DNA of 10,474 nucleotides, taken from positions 1 to 10,474 of the forward strand of contig CACYDO010000005.1 in the NCBI GenBank assembly GCA_902773165.1, read 5' to 3'. Below, in pieces: positions 1 to 7,174 of the stretch. The stretch comes from an uncultured Ruminococcus sp. (GTDB taxonomy: Bacteria; Bacillota; Clostridia; Oscillospirales; Acutalibacteraceae). A program made the translations under genes and the position numbers. Positions within the stretch are counted from its first letter, which is position 1. Each line of letters starts with the position of its first letter. The notes beneath the pieces are model-generated. The model ran no database searches. It saw only the letters and a list, made by a program, of their open reading frames with translations, and was not told the DNA's origin.

Positions 1-10
1 AATTTGCAGT

Positions 11-87
11 GCGCCAATAGCTCAGCTGGATAGAGCAACTGCCTTCTAAGCAGTAGGTCAGGGGTTCGAGTCCCTTTTGGCGCGCCA
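11..87 (+). tRNA. tRNA-Arg (anticodon UCU)
   Basis: A complete cloverleaf can be folded by eye. The acceptor stem pairs 11-17 with 77-83 over 7 bp. The D arm pairs 20-23 with 33-36. The anticodon stem pairs 38-42 with 50-54 around the loop CTTCTAA, which places the anticodon TCT at 45-47. The T arm pairs 60-64 with 72-76 around TTCGAGT. A discriminator G (84) and an encoded CCA (85-87) follow. UCU reads the arginine codons AGA and AGG, which are common in the neighbouring genes. A U-tailed hairpin lies just downstream, so this tRNA ends its own transcript. Its promoter lies outside the window. Confidence 0.96.
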
Positions 88-95
88 TAGGTATG

Positions 96-133
96 CAGTG
101 TTGTTTTAGTGAAAAAAGCAGCACTGTTTTTTT
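96..133 (+). terminator. Intrinsic terminator of the tRNA-Arg transcript
   Basis: The arm 96-103 (CAGTGTTG) pairs with 119-126 (CAGCACTG) over 8 bp with one G-U pair. The helix can extend through T-A pairs 105-107/115-117. Seven T residues follow at 127-133. It separates the tRNA from the next gene. Confidence 0.85.
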
Positions 134-164
134 ATGTAAAAATTTCTTTTAAGGACGGATAAAT

Positions 165-2192
165 TTGAAAAAGAAATACAGGAATATTATAATTATCATA
201 GCAGTGTGTATAATCGTTGAGCTGCTTTTTGCGAATCGGGCGGCGATTGCCCTGAAGCTTAGCGGTGCAAAAGAAACAGCTGTCAATTTAAGCAGCGTGG
301 AGGTTTCCGATAACTTAGGCGGAAGCGGTGTTCTGAAAGACGGCGTTTCTTTACAAAAGGGTACGCTGAAATTCAAAAACGTCGGGTCGGAAATGAGAAA
401 TCTCTGCATTGAAACGACGAAAGGAAATTTCCATTATATTGATGTTAATATCACTTTTACCGACGATAATTTTGCTCTCGAAGACGGCGCGTGGCGAAAT
501 AGCTTCGATAAAAAGCTTTATCTCGGTGACCACGAGAAAAACTATTTTAACGTGAATTCTTACGGCAATGTCGGTACATTGAAGCTGAAATTTGAAAATG
601 AAACCGAAGATCCTTTTAAGATCGTATCGGTAACGCTCAATTCTCCTCCTCCTTTTCATTTCAGTATTGCAGGCTTTGCGCTTATGGCGGCGATCTGCCT
701 GTCTGTGTACTGCGGCGCGTGGAAGTGGAAAACAAGAAAGAGCGATAAGGTCATATTTTTGTTTCTGGCTTTGGTCATGTGTGTTGTGGTAATGGCGGTG
801 ACGTTTACTGCGGCAGGAACTGCCGGAAAGCTTCTTGTCGTTGATTTTCCTTTGGAGGATAAGTACACAGGCGATCAGTACCAGCAGCTTTTCAGCTCTT
901 TTTCCGAGGGAAGGCTCGATATAAATGTCGATCATGTGCCTGCGCAGTTTAACGGACTTTCAGACCCTTACGACATAAGTGAACGCGACCACGCAAATCT
1001 TAGCGGCGATTTCTGGGACAGAGCGTATTACAACGGAAAATTTTATTCCTATTTCGGCGTTGCTCCGGTGTTTACGATCTATTTGCCTGTATTTATCCTT
1101 ACCGGCAAGCTCCCGACCGCAATGCTTGCTTCATCTGTGGCGACGTGCTATGCGGTAATATTCATGTCGCTGCTGTACATTGCTTTTCTAAAGAGATTCT
1201 GCAAAGATGTTCCTTTTATCCTTGCTATTCTCGGTCAGCTTGCGCTGGTTTTCGGTTCTCTTATCCTTCCGTTGAACGCCGAGGAGATCTTCTACTCCAT
1301 TGCCGCGATATCGGGAATTGGCTCGCTGTCTGCTTTCCTGTACTTTTTGCTCACGGCATACTATGAAGAAAGCTTCCGTAAAAGAATTATTCTGCTTGCA
1401 CTTTCTGGAATCTCTGTTGTGATGATCGCCTGCTCGCGCCCTTCTTTACTGATCTACTGTACGGCGGCGCTCGTTCCTGCTGTATTCATTTTTTCGGGAA
1501 AAGCAGATACGATCGGTCAGAAAACGGCGTATGTCTGCTCGATAGGCGTTCCCGTCGTTCTGGGCGCTGTCGGTCTGATGATATATAACTACATGAGATT
1601 TTCAAGCCCGTTTGAATTCGGATTCACTTATCAGCTCACTGTCAGCGAAGCAGCGGCAAATACCCTCACGCTTGCGTATATTCCTGCGGCGATCTACCAT
1701 TATTTCCTCCAAATGCCGGCTTACAATTCTCAGTTTCCTTATATAGATATAAACTGGACGGGTCTGCCCGTTTATCCGCGCTACACGTTCGTTTTCTGCT
1801 CGGTGGGTGCGTTTGCCTTCCCGGCTTCATGGGGGATTTTTCTGCTTCCTGCGGTGGATAAGAAAAAGGATAAATTCAAAACGGCGTTTATCCTCACGCT
1901 GTTTTTCTCAGCGCTGCTGCTGTCGTTCGTCGATATGTGCAAGGCGGGCGTTCTGTACAGATATACCGCAGATATCATGACGCCGCTGCTGCTCGTCGCT
2001 CTGATAACGATATTCGAAATTATAAATATGCTTGAAAAAGCTCCTGCACGCGTCTACTCAGCCGCATATATTCTGACAGCCGCCGCACTCGCCGTGACGA
2101 TCGCCGCAGGCTATCTGTTTATATTCTCCAATGAGTACGAAATATTTATCAACGATTACGCCGCATTGACCCAGATACTGAGAAATCTGTGA
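165..2192 (+). CDS. Polytopic membrane protein, possible GT-C-type glycosyltransferase
   Basis: 675 aa. The start is TTG, chosen because AAGGACGG (151-158) sits 6 nt upstream and the N-terminus (MKKKYRN, then a run of Ile) is a good membrane anchor. One helix at about residues 8-28 is followed by a soluble, beta-looking domain to about 160. Helices at about 166-187 and 196-218 come next, then a second non-cytoplasmic segment to about 300, then eight or more further helices to the C-terminus. Residues 273-298, directly before the multi-helix part, hold a conserved-looking segment with Asp-His, FWDRAYYNGKFYSYFG and then an APVF helix. This layout (multi-helix core, acidic residues in the first large loop, aromatic segment) resembles lipid-linked-sugar glycosyltransferases of the GT-C fold, and similar proteins occur in gut Clostridia. 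I cannot assign substrate or family with certainty. The gene stands alone between two terminators. Confidence 0.72.
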   Translation: MKKKYRNIIIIIAVCIIVELLFANRAAIALKLSGAKETAVNLSSVEVSDNLGGSGVLKDGVSLQKGTLKFKNVGSEMRNLCIETTKGNFHYIDVNITFTDDNFALEDGAWRNSFDKKLYLGDHEKNYFNVNSYGNVGTLKLKFENETEDPFKIVSVTLNSPPPFHFSIAGFALMAAICLSVYCGAWKWKTRKSDKVIFLFLALVMCVVVMAVTFTAAGTAGKLLVVDFPLEDKYTGDQYQQLFSSFSEGRLDINVDHVPAQFNGLSDPYDISERDHANLSGDFWDRAYYNGKFYSYFGVAPVFTIYLPVFILTGKLPTAMLASSVATCYAVIFMSLLYIAFLKRFCKDVPFILAILGQLALVFGSLILPLNAEEIFYSIAAISGIGSLSAFLYFLLTAYYEESFRKRIILLALSGISVVMIACSRPSLLIYCTAALVPAVFIFSGKADTIGQKTAYVCSIGVPVVLGAVGLMIYNYMRFSSPFEFGFTYQLTVSEAAANTLTLAYIPAAIYHYFLQMPAYNSQFPYIDINWTGLPVYPRYTFVFCSVGAFAFPASWGIFLLPAVDKKKDKFKTAFILTLFFSALLLSFVDMCKAGVLYRYTADIMTPLLLVALITIFEIINMLEKAPARVYSAAYILTAAALAVTIAAGYLFIFSNEYEIFINDYAALTQILRNL

Positions 2193-2203
2193 TATATATC
2201 GAG

Positions 2204-2268
2204 AGCGTTTTCTACATTTTATCACTGTTATGTGTATAAAAATGTGGGAGACGCTTTTCGTTTTGTTA
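2204..2268 (+). terminator. Intrinsic terminator after the membrane protein gene
   Basis: A long imperfect hairpin: 2204-2220 (starting AGCGT) pairs with 2239-2255 (ending ACGCT). It contains about 17 pairs, of which three are G-U. A broken T-rich tail (TTTTCGTTTTGTT) ends near 2268. It lies 12 bp after the stop codon. Confidence 0.75.
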
Positions 2269-2344
2269 AAATCAACTATAATTTGTTTATAATTTAGTGA
2301 AATGCGTTTAAAATGAAGAATTCAAAAATAATTACCCGTTTCTA

Positions 2345-2373
2345 TTGAAAAATTTTTTCTTATGTGTTATCCT
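2345..2373 (+). promoter_or_regulatory. Probable adhE promoter
   Basis: TTGAAA (2345-2350) and TATCCT (2368-2373) are separated by 17 nt. The -35 matches the housekeeping consensus at 5 of 6 positions and the -10 at 4 of 6. Transcription would begin near 2380, about 95 nt upstream of the adhE start codon, giving a leader that contains the hairpin and Rex-like site described separately. An alternative -10 in TATTTATATT just downstream cannot be excluded. Confidence 0.45.
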
Positions 2374-2393
2374 ATTTATATTGGAGGTTAGTA

Positions 2394-2427
2394 AGAAGAC
2401 ATTGATAAAAAAATAACAATGTCTTCT
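2394..2427 (+). promoter_or_regulatory. Perfect inverted repeat in the adhE leader
   Basis: Positions 2394-2404 (AGAAGACATTG) and 2417-2427 (CAATGTCTTCT) are exact reverse complements of 11 bp, separated by 12 nt of mostly A. There is no T-run after it, so it is not a terminator. It can act as an RNA hairpin 46 nt before the adhE start or as a DNA operator, since its core matches a Rex site. Confidence 0.7.
2402..2419 (+). promoter_or_regulatory. Candidate Rex (NADH/NAD+ sensor) operator
   Basis: The 18 bp TTGATAAAAAAATAACAA fits the Firmicute Rex consensus TTGTTAA-N4-TTAACAA at 12 of the 14 defined positions, with one mismatch at an equivalent place in each half. Rex represses fermentative dehydrogenase genes, adhE included, in many Clostridia, and releases DNA when NADH is high. 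The site lies about 20-40 nt downstream of the predicted transcription start, so binding would block elongation or promoter escape. Match and location are seen; Rex binding is inferred. Confidence 0.55.
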
Positions 2428-2473
2428 GCGACCCATAGCAGAGAGTTTATTATCAATAGTCAGGAGAGTTATT

Positions 2474-5092
2474 ATGAGTGAGAAGGAATATACCCTGGTT
2501 GACAGCGCAGATTCGTTTGAAGCGAAGCTTGCACGCGTCAGAGCTGCACAGGAAAAGTATGCGTCCTACACACAGGAGCAGGTAGACGCAATATTTAAAG
2601 CGGCTGCATTGGCTGCCAATAACGAAAGAATTCCGCTTGCCAGACTGGCAGTGGAAGAAACCGGCATGGGTATTATGGAGGATAAGGTCATCAAGAACCA
2701 CTATGCCGCCGAGTATATTTACAATGCGTACAAGGATACGAAAACATGCGGAGTAATAGAAGAGGATAAAGCTTACGGCATTACAAGAATTGCAGAGCCG
2801 ATCGGCGTTATCGGCGCTGTTATCCCTACAACTAACCCGACCTCTACGGCTATTTTCAAGGCGCTGGTTGCTCTTAAAACGAGAAACGCGGTTATCATCA
2901 GCCCTCACCCGAGAGCAAAGAAATCTACCATCGCGGCAGCTAAGGTAGTTCTGGAAGCTGCAGTTGCAGCAGGAGCTCCCGACGAGATAATCGGCTGGAT
3001 AGACGTTCCTTCGCTTGATCTCACTAACAGGCTCATGAGAGAATCCGATATTATCCTTGCAACAGGCGGTCCGGGTATGGTAAAGGCTGCTTATTCAAGC
3101 GGCACACCGGCGATCGGCGTAGGCGCAGGAAACGCTTCTGCTATTATTGATTCTTCCGCAGATATAATCAACGCAGTTAACTCTATTATTCATTCAAAGA
3201 CATTTGACAACGGCATGATCTGCGCAACGGAGCAGACTGTCATTGCTGACGCGTCGGTTTATGATGAGGTTAAGGCGGAATTTGAAAGAAGGGGCTGCTA
3301 TTTCCTGAATGACGAGGAGAAGGATAAGGTCCGCGCGACTCTCCTTATCAACGGCTCGCTGAACGCAAGAATAGTTGGTCAGCGTCCGTCAATTATCGCA
3401 AAGATGGCAGGCTTCGAGGTCCCTGAAAAAACAAAGGTTCTTATCGGCGAGGCTGAAAGCACAGACCATGACGAAGCTTTTGGTCACGAGAAGCTTACTA
3501 CGATTCTCGGTATGTATAAGTCAGACAGCTTCGACCATTCGCTTGATATCGCTGACGAGCTGCTCAGAAACAATGGCGGTCTGGGACATACGGCTGTTCT
3601 CTGGATTGACAATATCAACGAGCGCGAAAAGCTGATGAAATTTGCAGAGCGCATGAAGACCTGCCGGCTGATCGTTAATACACCTTCTTCGCTCGGCGGT
3701 ATCGGCGACCTTTACAACTTCAAGCTTACTCCGTCGCTTACACTGGGCTGCGGCTCATGGGGCGGCAACTCCGTTTCGGAGAACGTCGGAGTTATGCACC
3801 TTCTTAATATAAAGACTGTAGCGGAGAGGCGTGAAAATATGCTTTGGTTCAGAGCACCCGAAAAGGTTTACTTCAAGAAGGGCTGTCTGCCCGTAGCTCT
3901 TTCAGAGCTGAAAGCAATGGGCAAAAAGAGAGCCTTTATCGTTACCGACAGCTTCCTGTTCTCAAACGGCTACACAAAGCCGATCACCGACAAGCTCGAC
4001 GAAATGGGTATTGAGCATACGACATTCTCGAATGTTGCTCCCGACCCGTCGCTTGCAAGCGCAATGGAAGGCGCAGAGCAGATGAAGCAGTTCAAGCCCG
4101 ATACGATCATCGCGCTGGGCGGCGGTTCTGCTATGGACGCAGGCAAGATCATGTGGGTACTGTACGAGCACCCCGAGGCAGACTTCCTCGATATGGCTAT
4201 GCGCTTCTGTGATATCAGAAAGAGAATATATACGTTCCCGAAGATGGGCGAGAAAGCGTACTTTATCGCTATTTCCACATCGGCAGGAACCGGCTCGGAG
4301 GTTACTCCGTTCGCAGTTATCACCGACGAGCGCAGCGGCGTTAAGTATCCGCTTGCAGATTACGAGCTTCTTCCGAATATGGCTATCGTTGATACTGATT
4401 ATCACATGACTGCACCCAAGGGGCTGACAGCTGCTTCGGGTATCGACGCTGTAACTCACGTTCTTGAAGCTTACGCTTCGATAATGGCGACGGATTATAC
4501 AGACGGTATCGGTCTGCGCGCTATCAAGATGATATTCCAGTATCTCCCGAGAGCGTATGACAACGGTGCAAACGACCCCGTTGCAAGAGAGAAAATGGCT
4601 AATGCAGCAACAATGGCAGGTATGGCGTTTGCAAACGCATTCCTGGGTGTGTGCCACTCAATGGCTCATAAGCTCGGCGCGTTCCACCATATTCCTCACG
4701 GCATTGCAAATGCTCTTATGATAGATCACGTTATGCGCTTTAATGCTGCCGAAGTTCCCACAAAGATGGGTACGTTCAGTCAGTACGATCACCCCCATAC
4801 CAGAGCGCGTTACTGCGAGATCGCTGATTATCTCGGAATCAAGGGCGAAAACGATGAAGAGAAGCTCGAAAACTTCATCAAGGCTATCGACGAGCTGAAG
4901 GAGAAGGTTGGAATCAAGCCTACGATCAAGGATTACGGCATTGACGAGCAGGATTTCCTCAACAGACTTGACGAAATGTGCGAGCAGGCGTTTGACGATC
5001 AGTGTACGGGAGCAAACCCGAGATATCCGCTTATCAGCGAGATCAAGCAGATGTATCTGAACGCTTATTACGGCAATTTTGAAACCGTTTAA
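2474..5092 (+). CDS. adhE: Bifunctional acetaldehyde-CoA / alcohol dehydrogenase AdhE
   Basis: 872 aa, full length for the family. The ATG is preceded by AGGAG (2462-2466) at 7 nt. The N-terminal half is a CoA-acylating aldehyde dehydrogenase, with ATGGPG at 196-201 in the nucleotide region and the catalytic Cys at 250 in GMICATEQ. It reduces acetyl-CoA to acetaldehyde. The C-terminal half, from about 450, is an iron-dependent alcohol dehydrogenase. It has the NAD-binding GGGSAMD at 549-555 and the expected iron ligands D658, H662, H728 and H742, with the same spacing as E. coli AdhE. It reduces acetaldehyde to ethanol, so the enzyme reoxidises two NADH per acetyl-CoA. AdhE proteins usually assemble into cytoplasmic spirosome filaments. 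The gene has its own promoter, Rex-like operator and terminator, so it is monocistronic. No key residue is missing. Confidence 0.97.
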   Translation: MSEKEYTLVDSADSFEAKLARVRAAQEKYASYTQEQVDAIFKAAALAANNERIPLARLAVEETGMGIMEDKVIKNHYAAEYIYNAYKDTKTCGVIEEDKAYGITRIAEPIGVIGAVIPTTNPTSTAIFKALVALKTRNAVIISPHPRAKKSTIAAAKVVLEAAVAAGAPDEIIGWIDVPSLDLTNRLMRESDIILATGGPGMVKAAYSSGTPAIGVGAGNASAIIDSSADIINAVNSIIHSKTFDNGMICATEQTVIADASVYDEVKAEFERRGCYFLNDEEKDKVRATLLINGSLNARIVGQRPSIIAKMAGFEVPEKTKVLIGEAESTDHDEAFGHEKLTTILGMYKSDSFDHSLDIADELLRNNGGLGHTAVLWIDNINEREKLMKFAERMKTCRLIVNTPSSLGGIGDLYNFKLTPSLTLGCGSWGGNSVSENVGVMHLLNIKTVAERRENMLWFRAPEKVYFKKGCLPVALSELKAMGKKRAFIVTDSFLFSNGYTKPITDKLDEMGIEHTTFSNVAPDPSLASAMEGAEQMKQFKPDTIIALGGGSAMDAGKIMWVLYEHPEADFLDMAMRFCDIRKRIYTFPKMGEKAYFIAISTSAGTGSEVTPFAVITDERSGVKYPLADYELLPNMAIVDTDYHMTAPKGLTAASGIDAVTHVLEAYASIMATDYTDGIGLRAIKMIFQYLPRAYDNGANDPVAREKMANAATMAGMAFANAFLGVCHSMAHKLGAFHHIPHGIANALMIDHVMRFNAAEVPTKMGTFSQYDHPHTRARYCEIADYLGIKGENDEEKLENFIKAIDELKEKVGIKPTIKDYGIDEQDFLNRLDEMCEQAFDDQCTGANPRYPLISEIKQMYLNAYYGNFETV

Positions 5093-5117
5093 TCTGCATT
5101 AAAGACAAAGTGTAAAG

Positions 5118-5152
5118 CTGCACCGACCGTGTATTCCAGTCGGTGCAGTTTT
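5118..5152 (+). terminator. Strong intrinsic terminator after adhE
   Basis: A perfect 10-bp GC-rich stem pairs CTGCACCGAC (5118-5127) with GTCGGTGCAG (5139-5148) across an 11-nt loop. TTTT follows, with a further T-run to 5162. It begins 26 bp after the adhE stop. Confidence 0.93.
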
Positions 5153-5226
5153 GTAGATTTTTAATATGAAATACAAATACGGAATTTGATTTGACAATAC
5201 ATGATCTCAGGGAGGCTTCGATATTC

Positions 5227-5436
5227 ATGAGCAAATATTTTTTTATTTTTGCACTTACTTGGCTGGCTATGGCGATAGTGTTTTTCTTAGAGAAGAATAT
5301 AGCTGTCGGCGTTATTTGGTCGTGCGTCAGCGTATTTGATTTTATCGTTGCCCTGATATCCTTGAGTAAAGAGAAAAAAGCCGATAATACTGATGATGTT
5401 GAAATTGAAGAGTATTCAGAGAAGGTGGAAGATTGA
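5227..5436 (+). CDS. Small two-helix membrane protein of unknown function
   Basis: 69 aa from the ATG at 5227. This start is preferred over an upstream in-frame TTG at 5191 because GGGAGG (5210-5215) lies 11 nt before it and the protein then begins at a hydrophobic segment. Two transmembrane helices are visible at about residues 4-21 and 25-46, separated by a very short turn with a Glu-Lys. A charged tail follows, first Lys-rich and then strongly acidic (DNTDDVEIEEYSEKVED). I do not recognise a family. The stop codon shares bases with the TTG start of the acyltransferase, so the two are probably translationally coupled and may work together at the membrane. No clear promoter is seen in the 70 bp after the adhE terminator. 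Confidence 0.68.
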   Translation: MSKYFFIFALTWLAMAIVFFLEKNIAVGVIWSCVSVFDFIVALISLSKEKKADNTDDVEIEEYSEKVED

Positions 5437-6500
5437 AAAAAAGTGTTTCGCCGTTTGAGCTTCTGTCCGAACGCAGATCGGAGCTTATGGGCTTTTCTAT
5501 TTTGTGGGTAGTGTGGTTTCACTCCTCGTTCAGGCTTGATTTCTTTCCGGCAGAGCCGCTTAATACGTTTTTTGAGTTCATCAAAAAAACTGGATACGGC
5601 GGCGTCGATATATTTCTTCTCCTCAGCGGTATGGGGATATATCGTTCCTTGTCGAAAAACAATGTTTCCGATTACATAAAAAACAGACTCAGAAAGATCG
5701 TTCCCGTGTGGTGGGCGTATCTTGCTTTATACTATCTTCTCGGGAAATTTGTGTTTGACGTCGCCATTTCCGCGAAGGACGCGCTGGGCATTGCAACATT
5801 TATGGGCTTCTGGCTCAATGACGACATTATAGGAAACTGGTACGTATACGCCATAATGCTTTTTTACCTGATATCGCCTGTGATCTATTCGCTGCTGAAT
5901 GAAAGCAGGAATAAAAAAAGAATGTGTCTTGCGCTTGTAATAATATCGGTTATTCTGTCGTTTCCGTTTTTTGGCGTTTTCAAGCTGATCGTGTTCTCGC
6001 GGCTTGCGATCTACGTGATAGGAATGTACTTTGCAGCCGATTTGCAGAACGCTGAATTCACAAAAAAGAGTATCATTTTCTGCGCCGTGATATTTATGAT
6101 ATTCGGCGGCGTTTTGTTTGTTCTGGAGAATTCATTTGCAAAATATCTGTGGCCATACGGACTGTGGTGGTATCCGTTTATTCCGTTAGCTCCTGCAATG
6201 TCGCTGCTGCTCACTCTGCTCTTTCAAAAAATAAGCGAATTCGCAGACGGCGCTATGTGGTGTTTGCGCAAAACGGGTGAAGCTTCGTTGGAAATACTGC
6301 TGATATCCGACCTTATGTTTGAAAACGCAGGGAAGATGAATATTAGAACGCCCTCTGAACATCTTACGGCGCTGCTGATAATCGTTATCTCACTGACAGG
6401 CGGCTTCGTTTTTCACTATATTATCGAATTTTGCAAAGGAATTTTCTCTGATAAAGATAAAGGCTCAGGTAAGAAAAAGAGAAGAAAAGGTGTTAAATAA
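5433..6500 (+). CDS. Acyltransferase-3 family integral membrane O-acyltransferase
   Basis: 355 aa with a TTG start that overlaps the previous stop in TTGA. AAGGTGG (5422-5428) lies 4 nt upstream. The N-terminus has the acyltransferase-3 (OafA/YrhL-like) signature: Arg14-Arg15, then a first helix ending in the likely catalytic His30 (LWVVWFH), then GGVDIFLLLSGMGIY, then the loop KNRLRKIVPVWW. About ten helices follow, and the protein ends in a very basic tail (KDKGSGKKKRRKGVK). These enzymes move acetyl or other acyl groups across the membrane onto surface glycans. Here the acceptor cannot be told from sequence. The length equals that of a single-domain member, with no fused SGNH domain. The GNAT gene starts 2 bp after its stop. 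Confidence 0.88.
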   Translation: MKKSVSPFELLSERRSELMGFSILWVVWFHSSFRLDFFPAEPLNTFFEFIKKTGYGGVDIFLLLSGMGIYRSLSKNNVSDYIKNRLRKIVPVWWAYLALYYLLGKFVFDVAISAKDALGIATFMGFWLNDDIIGNWYVYAIMLFYLISPVIYSLLNESRNKKRMCLALVIISVILSFPFFGVFKLIVFSRLAIYVIGMYFAADLQNAEFTKKSIIFCAVIFMIFGGVLFVLENSFAKYLWPYGLWWYPFIPLAPAMSLLLTLLFQKISEFADGAMWCLRKTGEASLEILLISDLMFENAGKMNIRTPSEHLTALLIIVISLTGGFVFHYIIEFCKGIFSDKDKGSGKKKRRKGVK

Positions 6501-6502
6501 TT

Positions 6503-6985
6503 ATGGTAGTCAGAAAATATACAGAAAACGACCTTCCCGAAATGATCGCGATATGGAATGATGTTGTGGAGGAAGGAATCGCTTTTCCACAGGAAGAGCC
6601 GCTTGATGTTGAAAGCGGCGCGGCTTTTTTTGCGGCGCAGAGCTATTCCGCCGCTGCACAAGATGACGACGGGAAGATCTGCGGACTTTATATTCTTCAC
6701 CCGAATAATGTCGGACGCTGCGGTCACATCTGCAACGCAAGCTATGCGGTAAGCCGGGATGTGCGCGGAAAACATATAGGTGAAAAGCTCGTTCTAGACT
6801 GCCTGAAAACCGCAAAGGAGCTTGGCTTCCGCGTTTTGCAGTTTAATGCAGTGGTGGAAAGCAACGTTCATGCGCGCCATCTTTACGAGAGAATAGGCTT
6901 TAAACAGCTTGGCGTTATTCCCGGAGGATTCCGCATGAAGGACGGTCATTACGAGAATATTTGCCCGTATTACATAGAGCTTTAA
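6503..6985 (+). CDS. GNAT family N-acetyltransferase
   Basis: 160 aa, the normal size for a single GNAT domain. It begins with the typical N-terminal strand VVRKYTENDLPEM. The acetyl-CoA pyrophosphate-binding motif A is Arg88-Gly-Lys-His-Ile-Gly93, in VSRDVRGKHIGEKLV. Motif B follows, with an Asn-rich strand (LQFNAVVESN) and the helix HARHLYERIGFKQLGVIPGGF, which is characteristic of the family. It would acetylate an amine of a small molecule or protein in the cytoplasm, and the substrate is not visible. It starts 2 bp after the acyltransferase stop, and only a weak Shine-Dalgarno (AAAGGTG, 6485-6491) is present, so translation probably depends on the upstream gene. Confidence 0.9.
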   Translation: MVVRKYTENDLPEMIAIWNDVVEEGIAFPQEEPLDVESGAAFFAAQSYSAAAQDDDGKICGLYILHPNNVGRCGHICNASYAVSRDVRGKHIGEKLVLDCLKTAKELGFRVLQFNAVVESNVHARHLYERIGFKQLGVIPGGFRMKDGHYENICPYYIEL

Positions 6986-7003
6986 TACAACACCTCACAA
7001 ATA

Positions 7004-7030
7004 CCGCCTTACGATACCACAAGGGCGTTT
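7004..7030 (+). terminator. Possible weak terminator after the GNAT gene
   Basis: CGCCTT followed by an 11-12 nt loop and AGGGCG can form a 6-bp stem with one G-U pair, followed by only three T residues. It is the only candidate between the GNAT gene and the pseudouridine synthase gene and is weak. Confidence 0.25.
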
Positions 7031-7174
7031 GCAGCACGATCCAATCAGTCTGAGTTTTGCGACTTGACTTCCCGGTGCAGGTTGGGCTGCAAAGTGAAGA
7101 GTTATTTATTTACGATTATTAAGCTGCCGAAGGAAGTAATATGGTTTAGGGCAAGCGAAAGGAATGATTTAACT

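Noticed and set aside
351..935. 194-codon open frame on the minus strand
   Set aside because: It lies wholly within the membrane protein gene, is His/Arg/Lys-rich shadow translation and has no supporting signals. The 231-codon minus-strand frame at 3962-4657 inside adhE is rejected for the same reason.
2419..2481. A 20-codon ATG frame in the adhE leader whose stop overlaps the adhE start
   Set aside because: It has no Shine-Dalgarno (upstream bases are A-rich within the hairpin), no codon runs of a regulatory amino acid, and its ATG lies in a predicted stem. Chance is the simpler reading.
5191..5226. TTG start for the 69-aa protein, and TTGACA there as a -35 box
   Set aside because: The Shine-Dalgarno lies downstream of this TTG and points to the ATG at 5227. 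No -10 hexamer occurs at 16-18 nt from the TTGACA.
7064..7174. N-terminal extension of the pseudouridine synthase from TTG 7064
   Set aside because: The extra 37 residues lack S4 or synthase similarity and the stretch contains the leader inverted repeat. GTG 7175 places the S4 domain at the N-terminus as in the family.
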